From Clostridia bacterium (GTDB lineage Bacteria; Bacillota; Clostridia; Oscillospirales; Acutalibacteraceae), in contig JAGBHV010000050.1 of the NCBI GenBank assembly GCA_017935325.1, positions 1 through 58,009 of the forward strand: a DNA stretch of 58,009 nucleotides, in the 5' to 3' direction. Positions 24,096-31,296 of the stretch are shown in pieces (position 1 is the first letter of the stretch; every line of letters begins with the position of its first letter). The notes beneath the pieces are model-generated. The model saw nothing but the letters and a program-made list of their open reading frames with translations, was not told where the DNA came from and made no database searches. The position numbers were made by a program, and so were the translations under genes.

Positions 24096-24253
24096 CTCCT
24101 TAATAGTGTTTTTGCAGTATAAGGGGTATAAAAAAAGAACTCATAAAGAGTTCTGTCTGAATTTTCGCATAGTCCGGCCAAACTGAAACGAAAAACAATT
24201 CATAAATAAAATGCTATTGCATTTTATGACAGACTCCACCATTTATAAACTGC
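24096..24253 (-). promoter_or_regulatory. Structured 5' leader with mutually exclusive P1/terminator: riboswitch candidate
   Basis: On the minus strand, GAGTCTGTC (24236-24228) can pair with GACAGAACTC (24157-24148), nine pairs with one bulged A, closing a three-way junction. Its arms are a perfect nine-pair hairpin ATAAAATGC/GCATTTTAT (24227-24206) and a stem GAATT..TTCG / CGAAAATTC (24201-24159) capped by a GGCCGG loop. The 3' strand of the closing stem overlaps the 5' strand of a terminator, AGAACTC (24154-24148) / GAGTTCT (24142-24136) plus U7, so the two folds exclude each other. This is the layout of a transcriptional riboswitch. I could not match it to a named class; a cation sensor would suit the downstream antiporter. 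Confidence 0.65.
24130..24154 (-). terminator. Attenuator terminator in the antiporter leader
   Basis: AGAACTC / GAGTTCT with loop TTTAT and seven T on the minus strand, 44 bp before the antiporter start codon. Confidence 0.8.
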
Positions 24254-24259
24254 AAAAGA

Positions 24260-24288
24260 ATTATACTTTATTATCAGATAAAAGTCAA
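24260..24288 (-). promoter_or_regulatory. SigA promoter of the antiporter leader
   Basis: Minus strand TTGACT (24288-24283), 17-bp spacer, TATAAT (24265-24260). Confidence 0.85.
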
Positions 24289-24344
24289 CTGTATTGATAT
24301 AAATTTAAAATAAATTACTAAAACAGTAGAAAAAATATACATAA

Positions 24345-24356
24345 ATGTGGTATACT
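24345..24356 (+). promoter_or_regulatory. Probable extended -10 promoter of ymfF operon
   Basis: TGTGG followed by TATACT (24351-24356); no good -35 hexamer is present 17 bp upstream. It lies 40 bp before the ymfF start. Confidence 0.45.
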
Positions 24357-24396
24357 AATCTTTAGTATTTCTGAAAATAAAGCGAGGTCATCTGAA

Positions 24397-25683
24397 ATGA
24401 TTGAGAATATCAAAAAAATCGAAATTGCAAACGGTGTCAGAGCTTGTTTTGTAAAAGCAGAACATTTCAAAACCAATATAATGAGTGTTCATCTTGTGTT
24501 GCCTCTTGAAAGTGATATGGAGGCAAACTCTCTTCTTTGCTATATGTTAAGAAGACGAAACGCAAAATATCCGTCAATGACGTTGCTTAATAAAAAGCTT
24601 GCTTCTCTTTACGGTGCATCACTTGCCTGCGGAATATCCAAAAACGGTGACAGTCAGGATATCTGCTTCAGAATTGTGTCGGTAAGTGACAGGTTTGCGT
24701 TGTCAGGGGAAGCAATCTCAAAAGACTGTACAGAGCTTCTTCTTGACGTCTTGTTTGAGCCTAAGCTTGAAAACGGAAATTTCTCTCAGGAAGATATAGA
24801 GCTTGAAAAGAGACTTCTTATTGAAAAAATCGATGGAGAATTCAGCGAAAAAAGGATATACGCAAAAGACAGGCTTATCGAAGAAATGTTTAAGGGCAAA
24901 CGTTACGGCATCGGACGTTTCGGCAAACGTGACGAAATAAAAAATGTCACATCAGAGCGTCTTGTGAAAGCGTGGAAATCATATCTTGAAAACGCTGTTA
25001 TTCAGTTTGATTTTGTAGGCGAAATTGATGAAAGCGTAGTATCTCTTCTTAAAGAAAAATTTTCAGCAATAGACAGAAGCCGTGTTGCAAAAATTGAAAC
25101 AGAATTTGAACCGGTTGCCAAAGAAATGAAAAAGGTTGATGAAAAGCTTGCTGTAAAACAGGGCAAACTTGTAATGGGCTTCAGAGCAGGCACGGAAAAC
25201 GAAAAAGACAATTTCTTTACAGTCCGTGTTATGGCAGATATGTTCGGCGGCGGACCTTATTCAAAGCTTTTTATGAATGTCAGAGAAAAAATGAGCCTTT
25301 GTTATTATTGTTCTGCAAGATTTTCACGTGAAAAAGGAATTATTCTTGTTCAGAGCGGAATTGAAGATGAAAACGAGCAGAAAGCAACAGATGCAATTCT
25401 TAATGAACTTGATAATATGAAAAACGGCAATTTTACAGCGGAAGATATTGAGAATTCAAAGAAAGGCCTTACAGATGCGTACCTTTCAGTAGGTGATACA
25501 CCGGAAAGCATTGATGCGTGGATCGGCGCAAGAACACTTGAAGAAGATATTGAACTTCCGCAGGATTTTGCAGAAGGAATAAAAGGAGTTACAGCAGAAG
25601 ATATCCGTCAGGCGGCTGAAAAAGTAACCCTTGATACGATTTATATGCTTTCAGGAAACGGCGAAAACGAGGAGGAAGAATAA
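24397..25683 (+). CDS. ymfF: M16-family peptidase-like protein, YmfF type (inactive partner)
   Basis: Protein of 428 residues with two M16 (LuxS/MPP-like) domains. The zinc motif HxxEH expected near residue 50 is absent (the region reads LLCYMLRRRNAKYPSM), whereas the C-terminal domain keeps the substrate-contact block SKLFMNVREKMSLCYY. It is therefore the non-catalytic partner of the next gene, as in B. subtilis YmfF/YmfH, which databases also name YfmF/YfmH and associate with EF-P modification; the substrate is not firmly known. GAGGT precedes the ATG. Its TAA overlaps the ymfH ATG by one base, indicating coupled translation. Confidence 0.85.
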   Translation: MIENIKKIEIANGVRACFVKAEHFKTNIMSVHLVLPLESDMEANSLLCYMLRRRNAKYPSMTLLNKKLASLYGASLACGISKNGDSQDICFRIVSVSDRFALSGEAISKDCTELLLDVLFEPKLENGNFSQEDIELEKRLLIEKIDGEFSEKRIYAKDRLIEEMFKGKRYGIGRFGKRDEIKNVTSERLVKAWKSYLENAVIQFDFVGEIDESVVSLLKEKFSAIDRSRVAKIETEFEPVAKEMKKVDEKLAVKQGKLVMGFRAGTENEKDNFFTVRVMADMFGGGPYSKLFMNVREKMSLCYYCSARFSREKGIILVQSGIEDENEQKATDAILNELDNMKNGNFTAEDIENSKKGLTDAYLSVGDTPESIDAWIGARTLEEDIELPQDFAEGIKGVTAEDIRQAAEKVTLDTIYMLSGNGENEEEE

Positions 25684-26957
25684 TGGAAATCAGAGAAATA
25701 AAAAATGACCTTCTTGGTGAAAAATATTATAAAATAAAACACACATCAGGACTTGATATTTATGTTTTTCCGAAAGAAAATTATTCAACTGCCTATGCTG
25801 TTTTCGGGACAAAATACGGTTCTATAGATACTGTTTTCAAAAAAGCCAATGATGAAACTTTTACTGAAATTCCTGAGGGAATTGCACATTTCCTTGAGCA
25901 CAAGCTTTTTGAAAGTGAAGAGCTTGATGCTTTTGAACGTTTTGCAAAAACGGGAGCATCGGCAAATGCGTACACATCCTTTGATAAAACGTGTTACCTG
26001 TTTTCTTGCTCAGGTAATTTCAAACAGAATCTTGATATTCTCCTTGATTTTGTAAGACATCCTTATTTCACTCAGCAGACTGTTGAAAAAGAGCAGGGTA
26101 TTATCGGTCAGGAAATCAGAATGTACAGAGATGTGCCTGACTGGAGGGTGCTGTTTAATCTTCTCTGTGCGATGTATAAGAATCATCCGGTGAGAATTGA
26201 TATTGCCGGCACGGAAGAATCAATTTCACACATTACTGCAGATTTGCTCTATAAATGCTATGAAACCTTCTATAACCTCAATAATATGGCTCTTGCAGTT
26301 GCAGGTAATGTAACGGTGGAGGAAGTTATTGAATCAGCAGACAGACTTCTGACAGAAGATGAGAATATTGAAATTGACAGAAAATTCTTTGATGAAGAAA
26401 AAGAAGTTGTGACGGATTATGTTGAAGAAAAGCTGTCAGTTGCGTCTCCGATTTTTTCTCTCGGCTTTAAAGAAACATGGCCTACTCCCGAAAGAACTCT
26501 TAAAGAAGAATTGCTCGGTAATATTATTCTTGAAGCCATTGCAGGCAACACATCGGATTTGTATAAAGAGCTTATTGAAAAAGAGCTTATCAATCCTACT
26601 TTTTCTACTGAATATTTCACGGGTTACGGCTACAGCTCAATGATTTTTTCAGGTGAATCCCAAAATCCCAAGGAAACAAGCCGGATAATAAAAGAAAAAA
26701 TCAGTCAGTTTAAAAAAGGCGGAATTGAAAAAGAAGATTTCGAACGTGCAAGAAAAAAACTTTACGGCAGAGAAATCATGTCATACAACGATGTTGATGA
26801 ACTTGCAAATAATCTTATTGCAGCAGCCTTTATGAATGAAGGCTTGTTTGATGAATTTGAAATGCTTAAGAGTCTGACATGTGAAGAGGCAAATGAATTC
26901 CTGGCAAAAATTCTTGATGAAAGATATTCTTCCTTGTCTGTAATTCTTCCTGCGTGA
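25683..26957 (+). CDS. ymfH: M16-family zinc peptidase, YmfH type (catalytic partner)
   Basis: Protein of 424 residues and the active half of the pair. The inverted zinc motif HFLEH is at 69-73 and the third ligand is likely E144 in EQGIIGQEIRMYRD. The second domain carries the usual Tyr/Arg region around 320-345. M16 pairs form a clam-shell that degrades or trims peptides enclosed in the chamber. In Firmicutes this pair is commonly found near lgt, ymfI or pgsA; here lgt and folD follow directly (13 bp and 2 bp gaps), forming a four-gene operon. Confidence 0.88.
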   Translation: MEIREIKNDLLGEKYYKIKHTSGLDIYVFPKENYSTAYAVFGTKYGSIDTVFKKANDETFTEIPEGIAHFLEHKLFESEELDAFERFAKTGASANAYTSFDKTCYLFSCSGNFKQNLDILLDFVRHPYFTQQTVEKEQGIIGQEIRMYRDVPDWRVLFNLLCAMYKNHPVRIDIAGTEESISHITADLLYKCYETFYNLNNMALAVAGNVTVEEVIESADRLLTEDENIEIDRKFFDEEKEVVTDYVEEKLSVASPIFSLGFKETWPTPERTLKEELLGNIILEAIAGNTSDLYKELIEKELINPTFSTEYFTGYGYSSMIFSGESQNPKETSRIIKEKISQFKKGGIEKEDFERARKKLYGREIMSYNDVDELANNLIAAAFMNEGLFDEFEMLKSLTCEEANEFLAKILDERYSSLSVILPA

Positions 26958-26970
26958 AAGGCGGTAAAAT

Positions 26971-27960
26971 ATGGGTGATTATACAATAGTTTATTTCAAC
27001 GGCATAGAAAGAGGCTTCCAGGTGCCCTCTGTTCTGGCTGAATTCACACTTCCTCTTTTAGGGGAAATATCAATTAAATGGTATGGCGCAATAATTGCAT
27101 TCGGATTTCTTCTTGCTGTGCTTTTCGGCGGAAGACAGGCTTATAAATGGAAAATGAGCATTGATAAAATGCTCGATGTGCTTATCTACGGAACTCTTGG
27201 CGGAATACTTGGTGCAAGACTTTATTATGTGGCTTTTGAATGGGATTATTATTCAACCCATCTTAATGAGGTTTTTCAGATATGGAACGGCGGACTTGCA
27301 ATTTACGGCGGCATAATCGGCGGTATTCTTGCAGCGTTTATTACGTGTAAGCTGAACAAACTGAATTTTTATAACCTGCTTGACCTGGTCGGCATGAGTC
27401 TTCTCATCGGTCAGGGCATCGGCAGATGGGGCAATTTTATGAATCAGGAAGCTTTCGGCACAAATACCGACCTTCCCTGGGGCATGAAAAGCGGAAAGAC
27501 AATGGACTACATATTGTCTAACATGGAAACCTTTAGCGAAAAAGGTATCACAATGGACCCGGAAGGATATGTGCATCCTACATTTCTGTATGAATCTCTC
27601 TGGTGTCTTATAGGCTTTGCAATTCTTTATCTTATTATGAGAAAATTCCGTAAATTCAGCGGTCAGATTTTCCTGTGCTACGGTATCTGGTACGGAATCG
27701 GCAGAACTATTTTTGAAGGCTTACGCACCGACAGCCTTTATGTCGGCGACACAACAATCAGAGTTTCACAGCTTCTGTCTGCAGTTGTGGTTATTGCATT
27801 CTCAGTATTGCTTGTTCTGCTTTTGCGTAAATTCATTAAAAATCCTAAACCGATTGAAGGCGTTGATTTCTTCCCTGCAAGCAAAAAAGAAGATGATGAT
27901 GACGAGGAAGAAACGGAAACTCAGAAATCAGAAAAAGACGATAACAGCAAGGAGGAATAA
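26971..27960 (+). CDS. lgt: Prolipoprotein diacylglyceryl transferase
   Basis: Integral membrane enzyme of 329 residues that transfers diacylglycerol from phosphatidylglycerol to the lipobox cysteine of prolipoproteins. About seven helices are visible. The family signature GRWGNFMNQEAFG is present, along with WNGGLAIYGGIIGG and the C-terminal RTIFEGLRTDSL. The last 40 residues are an unusual acidic, low-complexity cytoplasmic tail (KKEDDDDEEETETQKSEKDD). Several lipoprotein genes in this window (17096, 32401, 54267) would be substrates. GGCGG precedes the ATG; folD follows after two bases. Confidence 0.95.
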   Translation: MGDYTIVYFNGIERGFQVPSVLAEFTLPLLGEISIKWYGAIIAFGFLLAVLFGGRQAYKWKMSIDKMLDVLIYGTLGGILGARLYYVAFEWDYYSTHLNEVFQIWNGGLAIYGGIIGGILAAFITCKLNKLNFYNLLDLVGMSLLIGQGIGRWGNFMNQEAFGTNTDLPWGMKSGKTMDYILSNMETFSEKGITMDPEGYVHPTFLYESLWCLIGFAILYLIMRKFRKFSGQIFLCYGIWYGIGRTIFEGLRTDSLYVGDTTIRVSQLLSAVVVIAFSVLLVLLLRKFIKNPKPIEGVDFFPASKKEDDDDEEETETQKSEKDDNSKEE

Positions 27961-27962
27961 CT

Positions 27963-28808
27963 GTGGCTGTAATTATGGACGGAAAAGCTTTGTCTGAAAA
28001 GCTTAAAAATAATCTTAAAAACGAAGTTGAAGGACTTAAAAACAAAGGCAAAAATCCTTGTCTTGCAGTTATAATCGTAGGAGACAATCCTGCATCGAAA
28101 ATTTATGTGAATAATAAGAAAAAGTCATGTGAAGCTCTTGGAATAAAATCTCTGGAATATGCTCTTCCGGCAGATACAACTGAAGAAAAATTGCTCACAC
28201 TTATTTCATCTCTGAATGAAGATGAAAGTGTAGACGGTATTCTTTGTCAGCTTCCTTTACCCTCACATATCTGTGAAAAGAATGTTATCAATTCCATTTC
28301 TCCGGAAAAGGATGTGGATGCATTCCATCCTGAAAATGTCGGTCATATTATGATTGGTGACTATACTTTTCTTCCGTGCACACCTGCAGGCGTTATGGAG
28401 ATTTTAAAAGAATATGATATTGATGTTTCAGGTAAAAACTGCGTTGTTGTGGGCAGAAGTAATATTGTAGGAAAACCTATGACGATGCTTCTTCTCAAAG
28501 AAAATGCTACGGTAACAGTCTGCCATTCAAGAACGCAGAATCTCTGCGAATTTACAAAGAAAGCAGATGTGCTTGTAAGTGCAGTAGGTAAACCGAATCT
28601 TATTACCGCAGATATGATAAAGGAAAACGCAGTAGTAATTGACGTTGCAATAAACAGACTGGAAAGCGGAAAACTCTGCGGTGATGTGGATTTTGAGGCG
28701 GTAAAAGAAAAGGCTTCATATATTACTCCCGTGCCCGGCGGTGTAGGGCCGATGACTATTGCAACACTTATGAAAAACACAGTAACTGCAGCAAAGAAAA
28801 AAGTTTAA
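27963..28808 (+). CDS. folD: Bifunctional methylene-tetrahydrofolate dehydrogenase/cyclohydrolase
   Basis: Protein of 281 residues, the normal length for FolD, interconverting 5,10-methylene-THF, methenyl-THF and 10-formyl-THF with NADP(H). Catalytic residues can be placed as Y49 and K53 in IYVNNKKKSCEALGI. The DGILCQLPLP, KDVDAFHP and VVGRSNIVGKPM motifs for folate and nucleotide binding are intact, as is the C-terminal TPVPGGVGPMT. The start is a GTG seven bases downstream of AAGGAGG. Last gene of the ymfF-ymfH-lgt-folD unit. Confidence 0.96.
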   Translation: MAVIMDGKALSEKLKNNLKNEVEGLKNKGKNPCLAVIIVGDNPASKIYVNNKKKSCEALGIKSLEYALPADTTEEKLLTLISSLNEDESVDGILCQLPLPSHICEKNVINSISPEKDVDAFHPENVGHIMIGDYTFLPCTPAGVMEILKEYDIDVSGKNCVVVGRSNIVGKPMTMLLLKENATVTVCHSRTQNLCEFTKKADVLVSAVGKPNLITADMIKENAVVIDVAINRLESGKLCGDVDFEAVKEKASYITPVPGGVGPMTIATLMKNTVTAAKKKV

Positions 28809-28816
28809 TAAAATGC

Positions 28817-28845
28817 TTGACAAGCATAGTGTGTAGTGCTATAAT
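28817..28845 (+). promoter_or_regulatory. Consensus SigA promoter of rplU-prp-rpmA
   Basis: TTGACA (28817-28822), 17-bp spacer, TATAAT (28840-28845), both perfect. The -35 lies in the loop of a small palindrome ATGCTT/AAGCAT just after folD. Confidence 0.92.
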
Positions 28846-28849
28846 ATTT

Positions 28850-28948
28850 AAGCCGCATACCTCGGGTTCCCAAAGTTGGTGCGTCCACACCCGCAGTTTT
28901 TCGTAACTGGAAGAGGGTAGCGAGACTATATGAAAGAGGTTGAAGAAC
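28850..28948 (+). ncRNA. L21 leader-type autoregulatory RNA
   Basis: A leader of about 100 nt between a consensus promoter and rplU, containing GCCGCAUACC, a conserved-looking GGGUUCCCAAAG and GGUGCG segment, then further short stems and AGAGGUU as ribosome binding site. Firmicutes rplU operons normally carry the L21 leader, bound by L21 for feedback control; position and the block GCAUACCUCGGGUUCCCAAAG suit it. A covariance-model search would settle it. Confidence 0.65.
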
Positions 28949-28950
28949 CA

Positions 28951-29262
28951 ATGTACGCAATTATCGAAACCGGCGGAAAGCAGTACAAAGTAGAAGCAGG
29001 CGAAGCTCTCTACATTGAAAAGCTCGACGTTGAAGCAGACTCCGAGATTACCTTTGATAAGGTTATCGCTGTAGGAAAAGACGATGGCATCGTTGTTGGT
29101 GCTCCTTATGTTGACGGCGCAACAGTAACAGCTAAAGCTATCAAAAACGGCAAAGCAAAGAAAGTGGTTGTTTTCACTTACAAGTCAAAGAAGAACGAGA
29201 AGAGAAAGAAAGGCCACAGACAGCCCTACACTAAGGTTGAAATCGCATCTATCAATGCGTAA
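28951..29262 (+). CDS. rplU: 50S ribosomal protein L21
   Basis: Exactly 103 residues, the family norm, starting [14 protein letters not shown]. It binds 23S rRNA domain II with L20. The C-terminal [17 protein letters not shown] block is the L21 signature. The ATG at 28951 is chosen over one seven codons upstream because it gives the canonical N-terminus and AGAGG lies 11 bases before it. First gene of rplU-prp-rpmA. Confidence 0.97.
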   Translation: MYAIIETGGKQYKVEAGEALYIEKLDVEADSEITFDKVIAVGKDDGIVVGAPYVDGATVTAKAIKNGKAKKVVVFTYKSKKNEKRKKGHRQPYTKVEIASINA

Positions 29263-29268
29263 ATCTTA

Positions 29269-29595
29269 ATGATTACCGTAAAATTTTTTACCACACGCAC
29301 AAAAATCTGTGGATTCGAAGTTAAAGGTCATTCAGGCTTAGCTGAAAGAGGCAACGATATTTTGTGTGCTGCAGTTTCATCTGCTTGTTATATGACTGTC
29401 AACACCTTAACAGAAGTGTTAAAGGCTGACGTGAATATAAAGGTGAATGATGACGGATACATGAAAGCAGTTGTAAAGGACCTGACAGAGGAAGCGGAAA
29501 ATCTACTTAAAGGTTTTCAGATTCACATTAATGCGTTGGCAAAGGATTACCAGAAAAATCTCAAAGTAATTTATGGAGGTGCAGAAAATGCTTAA
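29269..29595 (+). CDS. prp: Ribosomal-processing cysteine protease Prp
   Basis: Protein of 108 residues matching Prp (YsxB): catalytic histidine in GHSG (H21) and cysteine C33 in ILCAAVSSA, the same spacing as in S. aureus Prp. It removes the N-terminal extension of ribosomal protein L27, which is essential for ribosome assembly in Firmicutes. It has little ribosome binding site of its own six bases after rplU and overlaps rpmA by eight bases, so the three genes are translationally coupled. The L27 downstream carries the matching cleavage motif. Confidence 0.93.
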   Translation: MITVKFFTTRTKICGFEVKGHSGLAERGNDILCAAVSSACYMTVNTLTEVLKADVNIKVNDDGYMKAVVKDLTEEAENLLKGFQIHINALAKDYQKNLKVIYGGAENA

Positions 29596-29869
29596 AATTA
29601 ACATTCAGTTATTTGCTCATAAAAAAGGTATGGGTTCTACTCGTAACGGCCGTGATTCAGAATCAAAGAGACTCGGCGTTAAAAGAGCTGACGGACAGTT
29701 CGTTCTTGCAGGTAACATCCTTGTAAGACAGAGAGGTACTCACATCCATCCCGGTGCAAACGTAGGTAAAGGTAAAGACGATACACTCTTTGCACTTACA
29801 GACGGTGTTGTAAGATTCGAAAGAGTCGGCAAAGACCGTAAGAGAGTAAGCATCTACGCAGAGCAGTAA
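29588..29869 (+). CDS. rpmA: 50S ribosomal protein L27 with Prp-cleavable N-terminus
   Basis: Protein of 93 residues beginning [14 protein letters not shown] and continuing with the L27 block [17 protein letters not shown]. The first ten residues form the Firmicutes extension ending in the LFA cleavage site used by Prp. L27 reaches the peptidyl-transferase centre, so trimming is needed for function. The ATG at 29588 follows GGAGGTG by seven bases. A strong terminator follows at 29885. Confidence 0.97.
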   Translation: MLKINIQLFAHKKGMGSTRNGRDSESKRLGVKRADGQFVLAGNILVRQRGTHIHPGANVGKGKDDTLFALTDGVVRFERVGKDRKRVSIYAEQ

Positions 29870-29884
29870 TCAGAGTAGAAAATA

Positions 29885-29914
29885 ACCGTCCTGATTTTCA
29901 GGACGGTATTTTTT
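29885..29914 (+). terminator. Intrinsic terminator of the rplU operon
   Basis: Ten-base perfect stem ACCGTCCTGA / TCAGGACGGT (29885-29894, 29898-29907), loop TTT, then ATTTTTT. Confidence 0.92.
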
Positions 29915-29930
29915 ATGCGTTAATGTTTTT

Positions 29931-30010
29931 CTTTTCAGTTTGTAACCAAGAAGAAGTTCCTGCCATATAATGGAATGTAAGGCAGGATAAAACCTGCTTC
30001 AAACTGAAAG
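29931..30010 (+). repeat. Nested inverted repeat in front of the Cys-rich gene
   Basis: CTTTTCAGTTTG (29931-29942) is complementary to CAAACTGAAAG (30000-30010), enclosing CCTGCC (29960-29965) / GGCAGG (29981-29986 region). The outer 3' arm abuts the GGAGG ribosome binding site at 30011. A TATAAT at 29966-29971 lies in the inner loop but has no good -35 at 17 bp. Confidence 0.55.
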
Positions 30011-30022
30011 GAGGAAAATTAA

Positions 30023-30187
30023 ATGTGTAACACATTATTCGGCGGTAACAACTGGTGGATTATCATCCTCATTCTCGTTCTCTTCTGCGGAGATAACAAC
30101 TCATGCGGTTGCGGCTGTGCAAACACTTGCGGCTGCGTTCGTGAATCATCATGCGGTTGCGGCAACTCATGCGGCTGCGGTTGCTGA
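30023..30187 (+). CDS. Small cysteine-rich membrane-anchored protein
   Basis: Protein of 54 residues: a hydrophobic helix (about 10-22, NNWWIIILILVLFCG) and then a tail with ten of its twelve cysteines in CGCGC and SCGCG repeats. AAAGGAGG lies eight bases before the ATG, and a terminator follows. Similar high-cysteine proteins of Clostridia are sometimes labelled chorion-class high-cysteine proteins, a name from composition only. Metal binding, a spore-coat role or disulfide cross-linking are possible; none is shown. The DNA itself is repetitive (TGCGGTTGCGGC units), which produces a spurious Gln/Pro/His-rich frame on the other strand. Confidence 0.8.
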   Translation: MCNTLFGGNNWWIIILILVLFCGDNNSCGCGCANTCGCVRESSCGCGNSCGCGC

Positions 30188-30207
30188 TTGAACTCAGTGC
30201 ATAAAAA

Positions 30208-30240
30208 TATCCCCTGCCAAAAGCAGGGGATAAATTTTTT
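30208..30240. terminator. Bidirectional terminator
   Basis: Ten-base perfect stem TATCCCCTGC / GCAGGGGATA (30208-30217, 30223-30232), then AATTTTTT; shared with the convergent rubrerythrin. Confidence 0.88.
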
Positions 30241-30244
30241 GATA

Positions 30245-30787
30245 TTAATAATTTTCAGCTTTGATTTCAAAGTATGCTTTGGGATGTGCGCATACGGGGC
30301 ACAATTCAGGAGCTTTTTTGCCTACTACGATGTGACCGCAGTTACGGCATTTCCAGATTGCATCACCGTCTTTTGAGAATACAACGCCGTCTTTGATGTT
30401 TGCAAGAAGTTTAAGATAACGTTCTTCGTGTTCCTTTTCAATTTTTGCAACCATTTCAAAGAGTGCTGCTATTTCATCAAAGCCTTCATCTCTTGCTTCT
30501 TTTGCAAAGCCTGCGTACATATCTGTCCACTCGTAATTTTCGCCTGCTGCAGCATCAGCAAGGTTTTCTGATGTTGAGGCGATTGCTCCGCCGTGAAGAA
30601 GTTTGAACCAGATTTTAGCATGTTCTTTTTCGTTTTCTGCTGTTTCAAGGAAGAGAGCAGCTATTTGCTCGTACCCGTCCTTTTTTGCTTTGCTTGCATA
30701 GTAGGTGTATTTGTTTCTCGCCTGAGATTCACCTGCGAATGCAGCCATAAGATTGGCTTCTGTTCTTGTTCCTTTGAGCTCTTTCAT
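30245..30787 (-). CDS. rbr: Rubrerythrin (classical domain order)
   Basis: Protein of 180 residues with an N-terminal ferritin-like diiron domain (about 1-140; repeated ExxH/EKEH motifs such as ENEKEHAK and [10 protein letters not shown]) and a C-terminal rubredoxin centre (WKCRNCGH and CPVC near 146-163). It reduces H2O2 with electrons from NADH via rubredoxin reductase. Unlike the reverse rubrerythrin at 13618-14160 the rubredoxin is at the C-terminus. AAAGGAGG precedes the ATG. No Per box was seen upstream, so it may be regulated differently from the perR operon. Confidence 0.95.
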   Translation of the reverse strand: MKELKGTRTEANLMAAFAGESQARNKYTYYASKAKKDGYEQIAALFLETAENEKEHAKIWFKLLHGGAIASTSENLADAAAGENYEWTDMYAGFAKEARDEGFDEIAALFEMVAKIEKEHEERYLKLLANIKDGVVFSKDGDAIWKCRNCGHIVVGKKAPELCPVCAHPKAYFEIKAENY

Positions 30788-30840
30788 TTGAAAAGTCCTC
30801 CTTTAAAAGATATGTTTATTATTTCCGTTGTTTGCGGAAA

Positions 30841-31296
30841 TTATTTTTTGTTTCGCAAAGTTTTAAAAAAATCAGTTAATATTTTTGAACATTCGTTTTT
30901 GCAGACACCGCTTATAATTTCGGGCTTGTGATTATACGGAAAATCAAATAGATTCACAATGCTTTTGCAGGAACCTGCTTTCAGGTCATCTGCCCCGTAT
31001 ATAAGACGTCTGATACGTGAATTGATTATTGCACCCGTACACATCGGGCAAGGCTCTAATGTAACGTAAAGGTCACATTTCCAAAGTCTCCATCCGCCGA
31101 GTGTTTTGCAGGCTTCGTTTATGGCTTCTATCTCTGCGTGAGCCAAAGCATTTTTGCCTTTTTCACGTCTGTTTCTGCCCCGACCTACAATTTCACCGTC
31201 GCATACCACAACAGCACCTACGGGAACTTCCCCTTCTTCAGCAGCCAAAGAAGCAAGTTTCAAGGCCTCTGTCATGTGAAAAATGTGGTCATTCAT
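30841..31296 (-). CDS. tadA: tRNA-specific adenosine-34 deaminase
   Basis: Protein of 151 residues that converts A34 of tRNA-Arg(ACG) to inosine. The zinc and proton-shuttle motifs HAE (H53, E55) and PCPMC (C83, C86) are present, preceded by the typical MTEALKLASLAAEEGEVPVGAV. The start at 31296 was chosen because it forms an ATGA overlap with the stop of the upstream CPBP gene and gives the usual N-terminus; the longer frame starting at 31329 lies inside the CPBP coding region. With no clear ribosome binding site, translation is probably coupled. Confidence 0.93.
   Translation of the reverse strand: MNDHIFHMTEALKLASLAAEEGEVPVGAVVVCDGEIVGRGRNRREKGKNALAHAEIEAINEACKTLGGWRLWKCDLYVTLEPCPMCTGAIINSRIRRLIYGADDLKAGSCKSIVNLFDFPYNHKPEIISGVCKNECSKILTDFFKTLRNKK

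Noticed and set aside
24097-24253. Naming the antiporter leader as a specific riboswitch class (Mn, Mg, fluoride, c-di-AMP)
   Set aside because: I could not find the characteristic conserved cores of these classes in the sequence.
30019-30270. Gln/Pro/His-rich frame opposite the Cys-rich peptide
   Set aside because: Produced by complementing TGCGG repeats; the plus frame has the ribosome binding site and hydrophobic anchor.
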